Assembly: GCF_000735365.1 (NCBI RefSeq)
Contig: NZ_JMPL01000034.1
Span: 1-37,234, forward strand
DNA: 37,234 bases
DNA from: Kluyvera ascorbata ATCC 33433
GTDB lineage: Bacteria > Pseudomonadota > Gammaproteobacteria > Enterobacterales > Enterobacteriaceae
Reading direction: 5' to 3'
This document shows positions 1 through 9,255 of the stretch, piece by piece. The first letter of the stretch is position 1. Each line of letters begins with the position of its first letter. The position numbers were made by a program, and so were the translations under genes. The notes below the pieces were generated by a model. The model saw only the letters and a list, made by a program, of their open reading frames with translations. It was not told the DNA's origin and did not search any database.

Positions 1-2467
1 AACAGCGAGCTAGAAAAAATGGCCGCGCATCCAGCTTAAAACCGAGAGCCTGCCGAAGAAAGCCGCCAACACAAACCTCGGCTTCCAGCCGCTGCCGGAG
101 ATTGCCGTTCAGGCGCAGAACAAGTCGCCGCTGGAGAACCTGCGTAAGTTTATTGAATCCTTTACCGGCCCGGTGATTTTCTCGGTAGAGAGCGAGGGTC
201 GCCGTGAAGCATTGGGTGAACTGCTGTCACGCATTAAGCTTGCGCCGAAGCGCATTCAGCGCCTGGATGAAGCCAGCGGTAACAGTCGCTATCTGATGAT
301 TGGCGCCGCCGAGCACGGGTTTATCGATACCCAAAACAACCTGGCGTTAATCTGCGAAAGCGACCTGCTCGGCGAACGGGTCGCGCGCCGTCGTCAGGAT
401 GCGCGCCGCACCATTAACCCGGATACGCTCATCCGCAACCTGGCGGAGCTGCATATCGGCCAGCCGGTGGTGCACCTTGAGCACGGCGTTGGCCGCTATG
501 CTGGGATGACCACCCTGGAAGCGGGCGGCATAACCGGCGAGTATCTGATGCTCACCTACGCCAGCGATGCCAAGCTGTACGTGCCGGTCTCATCACTGCA
601 CCTGATCAGCCGCTACGCGGGTGGTGCGGAAGAGAATGCGCCGCTGCATAAGCTGGGCGGCGATGCCTGGACGCGGGCACGACAGAAAGCCGCCGAGAAA
701 GTACGCGACGTGGCGGCCGAACTGCTGGATATTTACGCCCAACGCGCCGCCAAAGCGGGCTTTGCCTTCAAACATGACCGTGAACAGTATCAACTGTTCT
801 GCGACAGCTTCCCGTTTGAGACCACGCCGGATCAGGCGCAGGCTATCAACGCCGTGCTGAGCGACATGTGCCAGCCGCTGGCGATGGACCGTCTGGTGTG
901 CGGCGACGTCGGCTTTGGTAAAACCGAAGTCGCCATGCGCGCCGCTTTCCTCGCCGTCGAAAACCACAAGCAAGTTGCGGTGCTGGTACCGACCACCCTG
1001 CTCGCTCAGCAGCACTACGACAACTTCCGTGACCGTTTCGCCAACTGGCCGGTGCGCATCGAAATGCTGTCGCGCTTTCGTAGCGCCAAAGAGCAGACGC
1101 AAATTCTGGCCGAAGCCGCCGAGGGTAAAATCGATATTCTGATCGGTACCCACAAGCTGCTGCAAAGCGACGTCAAGCTGCGCGACCTGGGTCTGCTGAT
1201 TGTCGATGAAGAGCACCGCTTCGGCGTGCGCCATAAAGAGCGCATTAAGGCGATGCGTGCCGACGTCGATATTCTGACCCTGACCGCCACCCCGATTCCG
1301 CGTACGCTGAACATGGCGATGAGCGGCATGCGCGACCTGTCAATTATCGCCACGCCTCCGGCACGTCGTCTGGCGGTGAAAACCTTCGTGCGCGAATACG
1401 ACAGCCTGGTGGTGCGCGAAGCGATTCTGCGTGAAACGCTGCGCGGTGGTCAGGTTTATTACCTGTTCAACGACGTTGAAAACATTCAGAAAGCCGCCGA
1501 TAAGCTGGCGGAGCTGGTACCGGAAGCGCGTATCGCCATCGGTCACGGCCAGATGCGCGAGCGCGAGCTGGAACGGGTGATGAACGATTTCCATCACCAG
1601 CGTTTCAACGTGCTGGTGTGTACCACCATCATCGAAACCGGGATCGACATTCCGACCGCCAACACCATTATCATCGAGCGAGCGGACCACTTCGGCTTAG
1701 CGCAGCTTCACCAGCTGCGCGGCCGCGTCGGTCGTTCACATCACCAGGCCTACGCCTGGCTGCTGACGCCGCATCCGAAAGCGATGACCACCGACGCGCA
1801 AAAACGTCTGGAAGCCATTGCGTCGCTGGAAGACCTCGGTGCGGGCTTTGCGCTGGCCACTCACGACCTCGAAATTCGAGGGGCGGGCGAACTGCTCGGC
1901 GAAGACCAAAGTGGCTCCATGGAGACCATCGGCTTCTCGCTGTATATGGAGCTGCTGGAAAACGCCGTCGATGCGCTCAAAGAAGGTCGCGAGCCGTCGC
2001 TGGAGGATTTAACCAGCCAGCAAACCGAAGTCGAGCTGCGCATGCCGTCGCTGCTGCCGGACGATTTTATCCCGGACGTCAACACGCGCCTGTCGTTCTA
2101 CAAACGTATTGCTAGCGCGAAGAGCGAGAACGAGCTGGATGAAATCAAGGTTGAGCTGATTGACCGCTTCGGCCTGCTGCCGGACGCCGCACGCAATCTG
2201 CTGGATATCGCGCGTTTACGCCAGCAGGCGCAGAAACTCGGGATCCGCAAGCTTGAAGGCAACGAGAAAGGCGGCGTTATTGAGTTCGCTGAGAAAAACC
2301 ACGTCAACCCAACGTGGCTGATTGGTCTGCTGCAAAAACAGCCTCAGCACTATCGTCTCGACGGCCCAACGCGCCTGAAGTTCTTCCAGGACTTGAGCGA
2401 GCGTAAAACGCGTATGGAGTGGGTGCGCCAGTTTATGCGCCAGCTTGAAGAGAACGCGGTCGCCTGA
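1..2467 (+). CDS. mfd: Transcription-repair coupling factor Mfd, 3' part, with a frameshift near the window edge
   Basis: Mfd is an ATP-driven translocase that removes RNA polymerase stalled at DNA lesions and recruits UvrA. About 815 C-terminal residues are present of roughly 1148 in E. coli; the UvrB-like N-terminus lies outside the window. Visible in order: the RNA-polymerase-interacting segment (VVHLEHGVGRYAGM), Walker A (GDVGFGKTEVA), the DEEH box (VDEEHRFG), motif III (TLTATPIPRTL), motif VI (QLRGRVGRS) and the C-terminal TRCF domain. The good frame begins at the TGG at base 20 (WPRIQLKTE, like E. coli). The first bases (N-S-E-L) match the family in another frame, so one extra A in the A-run at 14-19 breaks the frame. 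A GTG at 173 is only an internal codon. The stop is followed by a REP pair. Confidence 0.95.
14..19 (+). other. mfd: Frameshift site in mfd (A6 run, one base too many)
   Basis: Reading 1-13 in frame 1 gives N-S-E-L; reading from base 20 in frame 2 gives W-P-R-I-Q-L-K. The family reads S-E-L-x-x-W-P-R without interruption. Removing one A from the six-A run restores this exactly. In the downstream frame a TAG at 11-13 blocks upstream extension. Confidence 0.75.
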
Positions 2468-2474
2468 GTCTTCC

Positions 2475-2551
2475 CTGCCGGGCGGCGCTACGCTTATCCG
2501 GCTCATAATCTAATCATGGTAGGCCCGGTAGGCGTAGCGCCGCCGGGCCGT
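2475..2551. repeat. Pair of inverted REP palindromes (BIME-like) between mfd and fhuE
   Basis: Two GC-rich palindromes lie head to head. The first has arms GCCGG (2477-2481) and CCGGC (2498-2502). The second has arms GGCCCGG (2522-2528) and CCGGGCC (2543-2549). The two units are also inverted copies of one another: GGCGGCGCTACGC at 2481-2493 pairs perfectly with 2532-2544. This is the usual architecture of enterobacterial REP/BIME elements, and it may also act as the 3' end of the mfd transcript. Confidence 0.85.
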
Positions 2552-2633
2552 TTCTCTCCTTTTCCCCTTTCCTCACCTATCACTCCCGACTGAAAAACCG
2601 TTTCACTTCGCACCATTATCCTGCTTACTTTTG

Positions 2634-2665
2634 TTTACATATGAATAAAAATGCGTATATTTCTC
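2634..2665 (+). promoter_or_regulatory. Likely fhuE promoter with an overlapping weak Fur-box-like sequence
   Basis: TTTACA (2634-2639) and TATATT (2656-2661) are separated by 16 bp, a fair sigma-70 promoter about 95 bp before the fhuE ATG. An AT-rich stretch at 2647-2665 matches 11 of 19 positions of the Fur consensus and covers the -10. fhuE is iron/Fur-repressed in E. coli, so an operator here is expected, but the match itself is weak. Confidence 0.45.
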
Positions 2666-2761
2666 ATTTGCATTTATTTTCAAGTGCACATTGGCATCGC
2701 TCATTGACCGTGGCCACAGAGCTGCGGAACACAACAACACTCGTTAGATTAAGGGTTTATC

Positions 2762-4945
2762 ATGTCTTTCATTTCCACTACCCGGGATAACCGCGCCGCC
2801 CCCACTCTCGTGGCTATGGGCATTGCGCTGGCGCTCTATCCAGGCCTCAGCATCGCCGCGGCCAGCAGCGAAGATACCATCATCGTCGATGGATCCGCCG
2901 ACAGCAGTGCTGCCAACGACCAGCAGGACTACAGCGTAAAATCGACCACAGCTGGCACCAAAATGCAGATGATTCAGCGCGATATTCCGCAGTCGGTTAG
3001 CGTCGTCAGCGAACAGCGTATGCAGGATCAGCAGCTACAGACGCTCGGTGATGTGATGAACAACACCATCGGTATCACCAGCAGCCAGGCCGACTCCGAC
3101 CGTACCAGCTACTTCTCCCGCGGTTTTGCGATTGATAACTATATGGTCGATGGCATTCCGACCTATTTTGAATCTCGCTGGAATCTGGGCGATGCGCTAT
3201 CCGATACCGCCCTGTTTGAACGTGTGGAAGTGGTACGCGGGGCAAGTGGCCTGATGACAGGGACAGGGAACCCTTCCGCTTCCATTAACATGGTCCGTAA
3301 ACATGCCACCAGCCAGGAATTCAAAGGCAACCTTTCCGCTGAGTACGGTAGCTGGAACAAACAACGCTATGTTGCCGACCTGCAAAGCCCGTTGACCGAT
3401 GACGGTAAAGTGCGCGCGCGTATCGTTGCAGGCTATCAGAACAATGATTCCTGGCTTGACCGCTACAATAACGAAAAGACGTTCTTCTCGGGTATTCTGG
3501 ATGCGGATCTCGGTGACACCACCAGCCTCTCCGTTGGCTACGAATACCAGCAAATCAATGTCAACAGCCCTACCTGGGGCGGCTTACCGCGTTGGAATAC
3601 CGACGGTAGTACCAACCATTATGACCGAGCACACAGCACCTCGCCGGACTGGGCCTACAACGATAAAGATATCAATAAGGTCTTCATGACGCTGACGCAG
3701 CGCTTTGCCGATACCTGGCAGGCAACGCTGAATGCCACCCATTCTGAGGTGAAGTTTGACAGTAAAATGATGTACATCGATGCCTATGTTAACAAGGCGG
3801 ATGGAACATTAGTTGGCCCGTACGGCAGCTACGGCCCCGATTATGAATACGTTGGCGGGACCGGCTGGAACAGCGGTAAACGTAAAGTTGATGCGTTAGA
3901 TCTTTATGCGGACGGTAGCTATGACCTGTTTGGCCGCCAGCACAACCTGGTGCTGGGCGGTAGCTACAGTAAGCAGAACAACCGCTATGTAAGCTCCTGG
4001 GATAACGTTTTCCCGGATGCCATCGGCAACTTCGCTAACTTCAATAGCGCCAGTTTCCCAGAGACCAACTGGAGCCCACAGAGCCTCGCGCAGGACGATA
4101 CCACGCACATGAAGTCGCTGTATGCCGCGACACGTATCACGCTGGCCGACCCGCTGCATCTGATCGTTGGCGCGCGTTACACCAACTGGAGCATCGACAC
4201 GCTGGCCTACAGTATGGAGCAAAACCACACTACGCCGTATGCGGGTCTGGTGTTCGATATCAATGATAACTGGTCAACCTACGCCAGCTATACCTCCATC
4301 TTCCAGCCGCAAAACGATAAAGACAGTTCGGGTAAATACCTGAAGCCGATTACCGGCAACAACTACGAAGTGGGTCTGAAGTCTGACTGGATGGACAGCC
4401 GTCTGACCACCACCCTTGCCGTCTTCCGTATTGAGCAGGATAACCTGGCACAGTCGACCGGGGTGCCGATTGCGGGCAGCAACGGTGAAATTGCTTATAC
4501 CACTGCCGATGGTACCGTCAGCAAAGGCGTTGAGTTTGAAATTAACGGTGCACTGACCGATAACTGGCAGTTGACCTTTGGCGCAACGCGCTATGTTGCT
4601 GAAGACAATGAAGGCAACGCGGTGAACCCTAACCTGCCTCGCACTACCGTTAAACTGTTTACCAGCTATCGTTTACCGGCAGTACCTGAGTTGACGGTGG
4701 GCGGCGGTGTGAACTGGCAGAACCGCGTCTACAAAGATACCGTTACCGAATTTGGCACCTTCCGCGCCGAGCAAGGCAGCTATGCGCTGGTGGACCTGTT
4801 CACCCGTTATCAGGTAACCAAAAACTTTGCGCTGCAGGGCAACCTCAACAACCTGTTTGACAAAACCTACGATACCAATATCGATGGTTCTATCGTCTAC
4901 GGTGAGCCGCGCAACGTGAGCATTACCGCGAGCTATCAGTTCTGA
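2762..4945 (+). CDS. fhuE: TonB-dependent ferric-coprogen/rhodotorulate receptor FhuE
   Basis: An outer-membrane 22-strand barrel receptor that imports ferric hydroxamate siderophores (coprogen, ferrioxamine B, rhodotorulic acid) using TonB-ExbBD energy. It is 727 aa against about 729 in E. coli. A signal peptide ends near residue 33 (hydrophobic stretch to LSIAA), followed by a TonB box (DTIIVDG, about 38-44). The plug domain has the characteristic DIPQSVSVVSEQRM and VEVVRGASGLMTGTGNPSASINMVRKHA segments. The barrel ends in a C-terminal phenylalanine (SITASYQF), the BAM signal. The ATG follows AAGGG. The neighbour downstream is ptsG, convergent, as in E. coli; the upstream neighbour (mfd) differs from E. 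coli. Identity is close enough to E. coli FhuE to be confident of the substrate class. Confidence 0.95.
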   Translation: MSFISTTRDNRAAPTLVAMGIALALYPGLSIAAASSEDTIIVDGSADSSAANDQQDYSVKSTTAGTKMQMIQRDIPQSVSVVSEQRMQDQQLQTLGDVMNNTIGITSSQADSDRTSYFSRGFAIDNYMVDGIPTYFESRWNLGDALSDTALFERVEVVRGASGLMTGTGNPSASINMVRKHATSQEFKGNLSAEYGSWNKQRYVADLQSPLTDDGKVRARIVAGYQNNDSWLDRYNNEKTFFSGILDADLGDTTSLSVGYEYQQINVNSPTWGGLPRWNTDGSTNHYDRAHSTSPDWAYNDKDINKVFMTLTQRFADTWQATLNATHSEVKFDSKMMYIDAYVNKADGTLVGPYGSYGPDYEYVGGTGWNSGKRKVDALDLYADGSYDLFGRQHNLVLGGSYSKQNNRYVSSWDNVFPDAIGNFANFNSASFPETNWSPQSLAQDDTTHMKSLYAATRITLADPLHLIVGARYTNWSIDTLAYSMEQNHTTPYAGLVFDINDNWSTYASYTSIFQPQNDKDSSGKYLKPITGNNYEVGLKSDWMDSRLTTTLAVFRIEQDNLAQSTGVPIAGSNGEIAYTTADGTVSKGVEFEINGALTDNWQLTFGATRYVAEDNEGNAVNPNLPRTTVKLFTSYRLPAVPELTVGGGVNWQNRVYKDTVTEFGTFRAEQGSYALVDLFTRYQVTKNFALQGNLNNLFDKTYDTNIDGSIVYGEPRNVSITASYQF

Positions 4946-4966
4946 TTCAATATCCAGACAAAGCAA

Positions 4967-4984
4967 GGGAGCCGAAAGGCTCCC
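4967..4984 (+). terminator. Hairpin after fhuE
   Basis: GGGAGCC-GAAA-GGCTCCC is a perfect 7-bp stem with a GNRA-type tetraloop, 21 bases after the fhuE stop. No T-run follows on the + strand, so it is a weak intrinsic terminator or an mRNA 3'-end-stabilising hairpin. Confidence 0.55.
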
Positions 4985-4997
4985 ACACTTCAGGCGT

Positions 4998-5023
4998 AAA
5001 AAAGGCAGCCATTCGGCTGCCTT
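4998..5023 (-). terminator. Rho-independent terminator of ptsG
   Basis: AAGGCAGCC (5002-5010) and GGCTGCCTT (5015-5023) form a 9-bp stem with a 4-nt loop. On the minus strand it is followed by a run of six T (4998-5003). It lies about 30 bases beyond the ptsG stop. Confidence 0.85.
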
Positions 5024-5054
5024 AGTCTCCCCAATTTTACGACTTCGAAATAAC

Positions 5055-6488
5055 TTAGTTATTACGAATATAGTCGTCCATCTCGGTTTTCAGGTTATCG
5101 GATTTAGTACCGAAAATCGCCTGAACGCCGGAACCTGCAACGACCACACCGGCAGCGCCCAGTTTTTTCAGGCCAGCCTGATCAACTTTCGCTACGTCGG
5201 CTACGCTCACGCGCAGACGGGTGATACATGCATCGAGGTTCGTGATGTTTTCTTTTCCGCCGAAGGCTGCAATCAGCGCCGGAGCCATTTCACTGGTTGC
5301 GGTTGCTTTGGAGTCTTCAGTGTTATCTTCACGACCCGGAGTTTTCAGGTCCAGTGCTTTAATCAGCACGCGGAAGACAACGTAGTAGACGATCGCATAG
5401 CAAATACCGACGATTGGGAACAGCCACAGTTTGCTGCTGTTACCGGACAGTACGATAAAGTCGATCAGGCCGTGAGAGAACGAAGTACCGTCACGCATAC
5501 CCAGCAGGATACAGATCGGGAACGCCAGACCAGCCAGAATCGCGTGGATGATGTACAGGATCGGCGCAACGAACATGAAGGAGAACTCGATCGGCTCGGT
5601 AATACCGGTCAGGAACGAGGTCAGCGCTGCGGAGATCATGATACCGCCCACTTTTGCACGGTTCTCTGGTTTAGCAGAGTGCCAGATTGCAATCGCAGCA
5701 GCCGGCAGGCCGTACATTTTGAACAGGAAGCCGCCGGACAGTTTGCCCGCAGTCGGGTCGCCTGCCATGTAGCGAGGGATATCACCGTGGAATACCTGAC
5801 CTGCGGCGTTGGTGTATTCACCAATCTGCATCTGGAATGGAACGTTCCAGATGTGGTGCAGACCGAACGGCACCAGGCAGCGTTCGATGAAGCCGTAGAT
5901 ACCAAACGCGACAACCGGGTTCTGGTAAGCAGCCCACTGAGAGAAGGTCTGAATAGCAGTACCGATTGGCGGCCAGATGAAGGACAGGATCACGCCGGTA
6001 AAGATAGCGGCCAGACCTGAGATGATCGGTACAAAGCGCTTGCCCGCGAAGAAGCCCAGATATTCTGGCAGCTTGATGCGGTAGAAGCGGTTGAACATGT
6101 ACGCGGCGATGGCACCGGAGATGATGCCGCCGAGAACACCGGTATCAGCCAGGTGTTTAGCGGTAATCTCTTCAGCCGGTAAATGCAGTACCAGTGGCGC
6201 AACCACAGCCATGGTTTTCACCATGATGCCATAAGCGACGACGGAGGCCAGTGCGGATACACCATCGTTATTGGTGAAGCCTAACGCAACACCGATAGCG
6301 AAGATAAGCGGCATGTTAGCAAAAACAGAACCGCCTGCTTCTGCCATAACATGAGAAACGACGGCTGGCAGCCAGCTGAAGTTTGCGGAACCGACGCCCA
6401 GCAGGATACCTGCGATAGGCAGCACGGAAACCGGCAGCATCAGCGATTTACCGACCTTCTGCAGGTTAGCAAATGCATTCTTAAACAT
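5055..6488 (-). CDS. ptsG: Glucose-specific PTS permease EIICB(Glc)
   Basis: Inner-membrane EIICB of the phosphoenolpyruvate phosphotransferase system. It takes the phosphoryl group from EIIA(Glc) and couples it to glucose uptake as glucose-6-phosphate. It is 477 aa, the same as E. coli. The IIC domain (about 1-385) has multiple hydrophobic helices and the [12 protein letters not shown] motif. A linker leads to the IIB domain with the phosphorylated cysteine C421 in [11 protein letters not shown]. It is monocistronic, convergent with fhuE and has its own terminator. Its leader carries an SgrS pairing site, with Mlc and CRP sites upstream. Dephosphorylated EIICB(Glc) sequesters Mlc in E. coli. 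Confidence 0.97.
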   Translation of the reverse strand: MFKNAFANLQKVGKSLMLPVSVLPIAGILLGVGSANFSWLPAVVSHVMAEAGGSVFANMPLIFAIGVALGFTNNDGVSALASVVAYGIMVKTMAVVAPLVLHLPAEEITAKHLADTGVLGGIISGAIAAYMFNRFYRIKLPEYLGFFAGKRFVPIISGLAAIFTGVILSFIWPPIGTAIQTFSQWAAYQNPVVAFGIYGFIERCLVPFGLHHIWNVPFQMQIGEYTNAAGQVFHGDIPRYMAGDPTAGKLSGGFLFKMYGLPAAAIAIWHSAKPENRAKVGGIMISAALTSFLTGITEPIEFSFMFVAPILYIIHAILAGLAFPICILLGMRDGTSFSHGLIDFIVLSGNSSKLWLFPIVGICYAIVYYVVFRVLIKALDLKTPGREDNTEDSKATATSEMAPALIAAFGGKENITNLDACITRLRVSVADVAKVDQAGLKKLGAAGVVVAGSGVQAIFGTKSDNLKTEMDDYIRNN

Positions 6489-6510
6489 AATTAGGAGTGC
6501 TCCTGAGTAT
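6489..6510 (-). promoter_or_regulatory. ptsG ribosome-binding region / SgrS sRNA pairing site
   Basis: On the minus strand the bases before the ATG read ACTCAGGAGCACTCCTAATT. ACTCAGGAGCACTC corresponds to the stretch of E. coli ptsG mRNA that base-pairs with SgrS under glucose-phosphate stress; it includes the AGGAG Shine-Dalgarno. SgrS itself is not in this window. Confidence 0.7.
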
Positions 6511-6605
6511 TTGTACTTTTGTTATACACATTGTGTATATCTACGTTTTCACGCATTGGTGAGAGGGGAGAGACTCACCAGGGACAGGACATCTAAGTGC
6601 CCTTT

Positions 6606-6630
6606 TTATTTATTACACAGAGTAAAATAA
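6606..6630 (-). promoter_or_regulatory. Mlc operator in the ptsG promoter
   Basis: The minus strand reads TTATTTTACTCTGTGTAATA followed by AATAA, the long AT-flanked palindromic Mlc site known at E. coli ptsG P1. It lies about 120 bp upstream of the ATG. Mlc repression is relieved during glucose uptake. Confidence 0.75.
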
Positions 6631-6642
6631 TTCACTCCGGTT

Positions 6643-6664
6643 TTGTTTGACGGCTATCACGTTT
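6643..6664 (-). promoter_or_regulatory. CRP-cAMP site upstream of ptsG
   Basis: The minus strand reads AAACGTGATAGCCGTCAAAC plus AA, matching the 22-bp CRP consensus (GTGA-N6-TCAA core). It lies just upstream of the Mlc operator, as in E. coli ptsG. The remainder of the 319-base gap 6489-6807 holds the promoter and the ycfH 3' hairpin; I see no gene in it. Confidence 0.7.
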
Positions 6665-6732
6665 CAAAGAGCTATGGCGCAAAATCTTAATCTTCTTTAC
6701 ATAATACGTGTCTGCATGTTTCAAAAATAACA

Positions 6733-6758
6733 TTCACCGCCACTTTTATGGCGGTGAA
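6733..6758 (-). terminator. Probable terminator after ycfH
   Basis: TTCACCGCC (6733-6741) and GGCGGTGAA (6750-6758) make a perfect 9-bp stem with an 8-nt loop. On the minus strand it is followed by TGTTATTTTTG, an interrupted T-rich tail. It lies 50 bases past the ycfH stop and ends the pabC-to-ycfH group before the ptsG promoter. Confidence 0.6.
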
Positions 6759-6807
6759 CTGTACTCGCTTTAACCATTAATTACGAGCAATAAAATAAGC
6801 TATGAAA

Positions 6808-7602
6808 TCAGGCAGATTGCAGGCGGGAAGGAGCGATATGGAAAAGGGTCGCGAAGTTATCGGTCGTCTGCTGCGCAAGCTGTTCAAGGCTTACGCCCTT
6901 TAGCACAGCCATGTATTCAGCGACATCTCGCACCATCGCCGGCTGGTTCTCTTTGCCACGATGCGGAACCGGAGCCAGGTACGGAGAATCGGTCTCGACC
7001 AGCAGCATGTCCAGCGGCACGTAGCGTGCGGCATCGCGAAGCTGCTCCGCATTACGGAAAGTGACAATGCCGGAAAACGAGATATAGAAGCCCATATCCA
7101 GTAGCTTACCCGCCGTCTCTCTATCTTCAGTGAAACAGTGTAGTACACCGCCGCAATCCGTCACCTTTTCTTCCTGCAGGATAGCCAGGGTATCCGCGCG
7201 CGCGTCGCGGGTATGAACGATGACCGGCTTGTTCAGCTCACGGCCAATCTGAATGTGCTGGCGGAACGAGAGCTGCTGCTGCGCTTTCGTCTCCGGTGTA
7301 TAGAAATAGTCCAGCCCCGTTTCGCCCATGGCGACAACGCCCTCTTCCGCCGCCAGACGGCGCAGTTCTTCTACGTCGTAGGGCTCATCCTGATTCAGCG
7401 GGTGAACGCCGCAGGAAAAGACCACTTCCGGGCGGTTGCCCACCAGCTTACGCATGCTGCGATAGCCCGGTATGGTGGTGGCTACCGCAAGGGCAAAACG
7501 GACGTCGCGCGCGGCGGCTTTCGCCATCACATCGTCAACGTCTTTGTGCAAGGATTCATAGTTAAGGCCATCAAGATGGCAGTGCGAGTCGACTAAAAAC
7601 AT
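6808..7602 (-). CDS. ycfH: TatD-family metal-dependent hydrolase/deoxyribonuclease YcfH
   Basis: 264 aa, against 265 in E. coli. A TIM-barrel amidohydrolase-superfamily protein of the TatD family (probable divalent-metal DNase; the cellular role is not well settled). Metal-ligand motifs are visible: VDSHCHLD at the N-terminus (H7, H9), the GETGLDY glutamate, PVIVHTRDA, LHCF and VETDSPYL. A longer frame begins 13 codons upstream at 7641, but MFLVDSHCHLDG is the conserved family start. Using 7602 leaves 10 bases after the holB stop. It is the last gene of the pabC-mltG-tmk-holB-ycfH group. Confidence 0.92.
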   Translation of the reverse strand: MFLVDSHCHLDGLNYESLHKDVDDVMAKAAARDVRFALAVATTIPGYRSMRKLVGNRPEVVFSCGVHPLNQDEPYDVEELRRLAAEEGVVAMGETGLDYFYTPETKAQQQLSFRQHIQIGRELNKPVIVHTRDARADTLAILQEEKVTDCGGVLHCFTEDRETAGKLLDMGFYISFSGIVTFRNAEQLRDAARYVPLDMLLVETDSPYLAPVPHRGKENQPAMVRDVAEYMAVLKGVSLEQLAQQTTDNFATLFHIAPSRLQSA

Positions 7603-7612
7603 GATGTCTCTC

Positions 7613-8617
7613 TTAGAGGTGGGATACTGGCAGTACCGCACCAGGTTGCAAATACTGTTCCCAGCGCAGCAGGCGCTCGGTGAGGATCAATTCTCGGTTC
7701 AGCCCGGTAACGCTCAGCAGCTGCTCGCGACAAGTGCAGGCATCAGCGGCGATCGCCTGCAGGCGCGATGCGGACAGCGCGTTTGCCAGCCGATTCACCA
7801 GGTCGACGCTATCAACATTGGTCAGACGCGTGATCCGCTGCTGATGTTTCAGGGCATCCAGCAGCAGCGACGAGAACCAGTGCAGGCGCGCCACGGCTGA
7901 ATCATGGTTCAACGACGGTAAAAGCGCCAGCCAGTCACCGCTATTTAAGGTAGCGCTCAGCGCCTGACAGAGTTTTTCGCGCGCCCCCCAGGTATCTGCC
8001 GCCAGCAGATCCAGCGCGGCAGCAGGCGCGTGGCCGCACAGGCGCAGCGCGGTTAATAACGTCTCCCGCGGCTGGCTGATTTCACGCTCAAGCCACGCCA
8101 GCGCATAGGCTTCGTTCGGCGGTGCCAGATGATAGAAACGACAGCGGCTGCGCAGCGTGGCCAGCAGACGTGCAGGCTCTTCACAGGCGAGGAAGAACCA
8201 GGTGTTTTTCGGCGGTTCTTCCAGCGTTTTTAACAGCGCGTTAGCCGCCGCTTCGGTGAGCAATGCCGCATCGGCAATCCACACTACTTTCGCCCCACCA
8301 AGACGCGAATGCTCATACAGCTTTTCGCTGGTCTCGCGCACCGCATCAATACCCAGCGCGCTTTTGCCTTTTTCCGGCTGCAGCACATAGTAGTCGGGGT
8401 GCGTCCCCGCCTGCATCAGTTGGCAGCTATGGCACTGACCGCAGCTTTTATGGCCGTCGGGGTTCTGGCACATCAGGAAACGGGTGATGGCATAGGCCAG
8501 TGAGTCGGCCCCCATTCCGCCGCGCGCCTGAATCAGCAGCGCGTGGTGACCGCGTCCAGCCTGATAGCTTGCAACAAGCTGTTCAAACGGTGGGCGCAAC
8601 CACGGATACCATTTCAT
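7613..8617 (-). CDS. holB: DNA polymerase III subunit delta'
   Basis: Delta' is the rigid stator of the clamp-loader complex (tau/gamma3-delta-delta') that loads the beta clamp on DNA. It is 334 aa, equal to E. coli. The N-terminal AAA+ fold has a degenerate P-loop (ARGGMGADS, about 31-39, without the GKT), as expected since delta' does not hydrolyse ATP. A zinc module has C50, C59, C62 and C65. The SRC motif lies in [11 protein letters not shown]. The start overlaps the tmk stop by 4 bases (ATGA), suggesting translational coupling. Confidence 0.96.
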   Translation of the reverse strand: MKWYPWLRPPFEQLVASYQAGRGHHALLIQARGGMGADSLAYAITRFLMCQNPDGHKSCGQCHSCQLMQAGTHPDYYVLQPEKGKSALGIDAVRETSEKLYEHSRLGGAKVVWIADAALLTEAAANALLKTLEEPPKNTWFFLACEEPARLLATLRSRCRFYHLAPPNEAYALAWLEREISQPRETLLTALRLCGHAPAAALDLLAADTWGAREKLCQALSATLNSGDWLALLPSLNHDSAVARLHWFSSLLLDALKHQQRITRLTNVDSVDLVNRLANALSASRLQAIAADACTCREQLLSVTGLNRELILTERLLRWEQYLQPGAVLPVSHL

Positions 8618-9255
8618 GCCTGCTGCTCCGCAAACCAGGCGGTAACCGCGGCGCGAATATCGCTCATCACGTTGTCCAGCGGCTGGGTGGCATCAATGGT
8701 AATGATGCTGTTATCTTCCGCCGCCAGCTCAAGGTAACGAGCGCGGGTGCGGTTGAAGAAATTCAAAGATTCCTGCTCAATACGGTCGAGGTCGCCTCGA
8801 GCACGGGCGCGCTTTAGACCCACTTCCGGCGTCACATCGAGATAAATGGTCAGGTTCGGACGGAAATCGCCGAGCACAGCATCGCGCAGCGTCGCCAGCA
8901 TCTTTCTGTCGATACCGCGCCCGCCGCCCTGATAGGCCTGAGTCGAGAGGTCATGACGGTCGCCAATCACCCACTTACCGCTCGCCAGCGCCGGTTTGAT
9001 AACCGAGTCAACCAGCTGCACGCGGGCAGCATAGAACATAAGGACTTCCGCTTTATCGGTAATCACTTCGTCGCCGACCGATTTGATGTCCAGCACCAGG
9101 CTGCGCAGCTTTTCTGCCAGCACGGTGCCGCCCGGTTCACGGGTGAACAGCAGGTCGTTTACGCCGAGGTTGCGAAGCGTTTCGACAACCACGTCGCGCG
9201 CGGTGGTTTTTCCCGCGCCTTCCAGTCCTTCAATGACGATGTAATTACTGCGCAT
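8614..9255 (-). CDS. tmk: Thymidylate kinase
   Basis: Phosphorylates dTMP to dTDP, an essential step in dTTP synthesis, in the cytoplasm. It is 213 aa, as in E. coli. The P-loop GLEGAGKTT is at residues 10-18, the DRH motif is in [15 protein letters not shown], and the LID region is arginine-rich ([12 protein letters not shown]). It overlaps mltG by 11 bases and holB by 4, so it is tightly packed in the operon. The start [18 protein letters not shown] is conserved. Confidence 0.97.
   Translation of the reverse strand: MRSNYIVIEGLEGAGKTTARDVVVETLRNLGVNDLLFTREPGGTVLAEKLRSLVLDIKSVGDEVITDKAEVLMFYAARVQLVDSVIKPALASGKWVIGDRHDLSTQAYQGGGRGIDRKMLATLRDAVLGDFRPNLTIYLDVTPEVGLKRARARGDLDRIEQESLNFFNRTRARYLELAAEDNSIITIDATQPLDNVMSDIRAAVTAWFAEQQA

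Noticed and set aside
593-1234. A 213-codon frame antisense to mfd
   Set aside because: It lies entirely within the highly conserved Mfd frame and has no recognisable domain.
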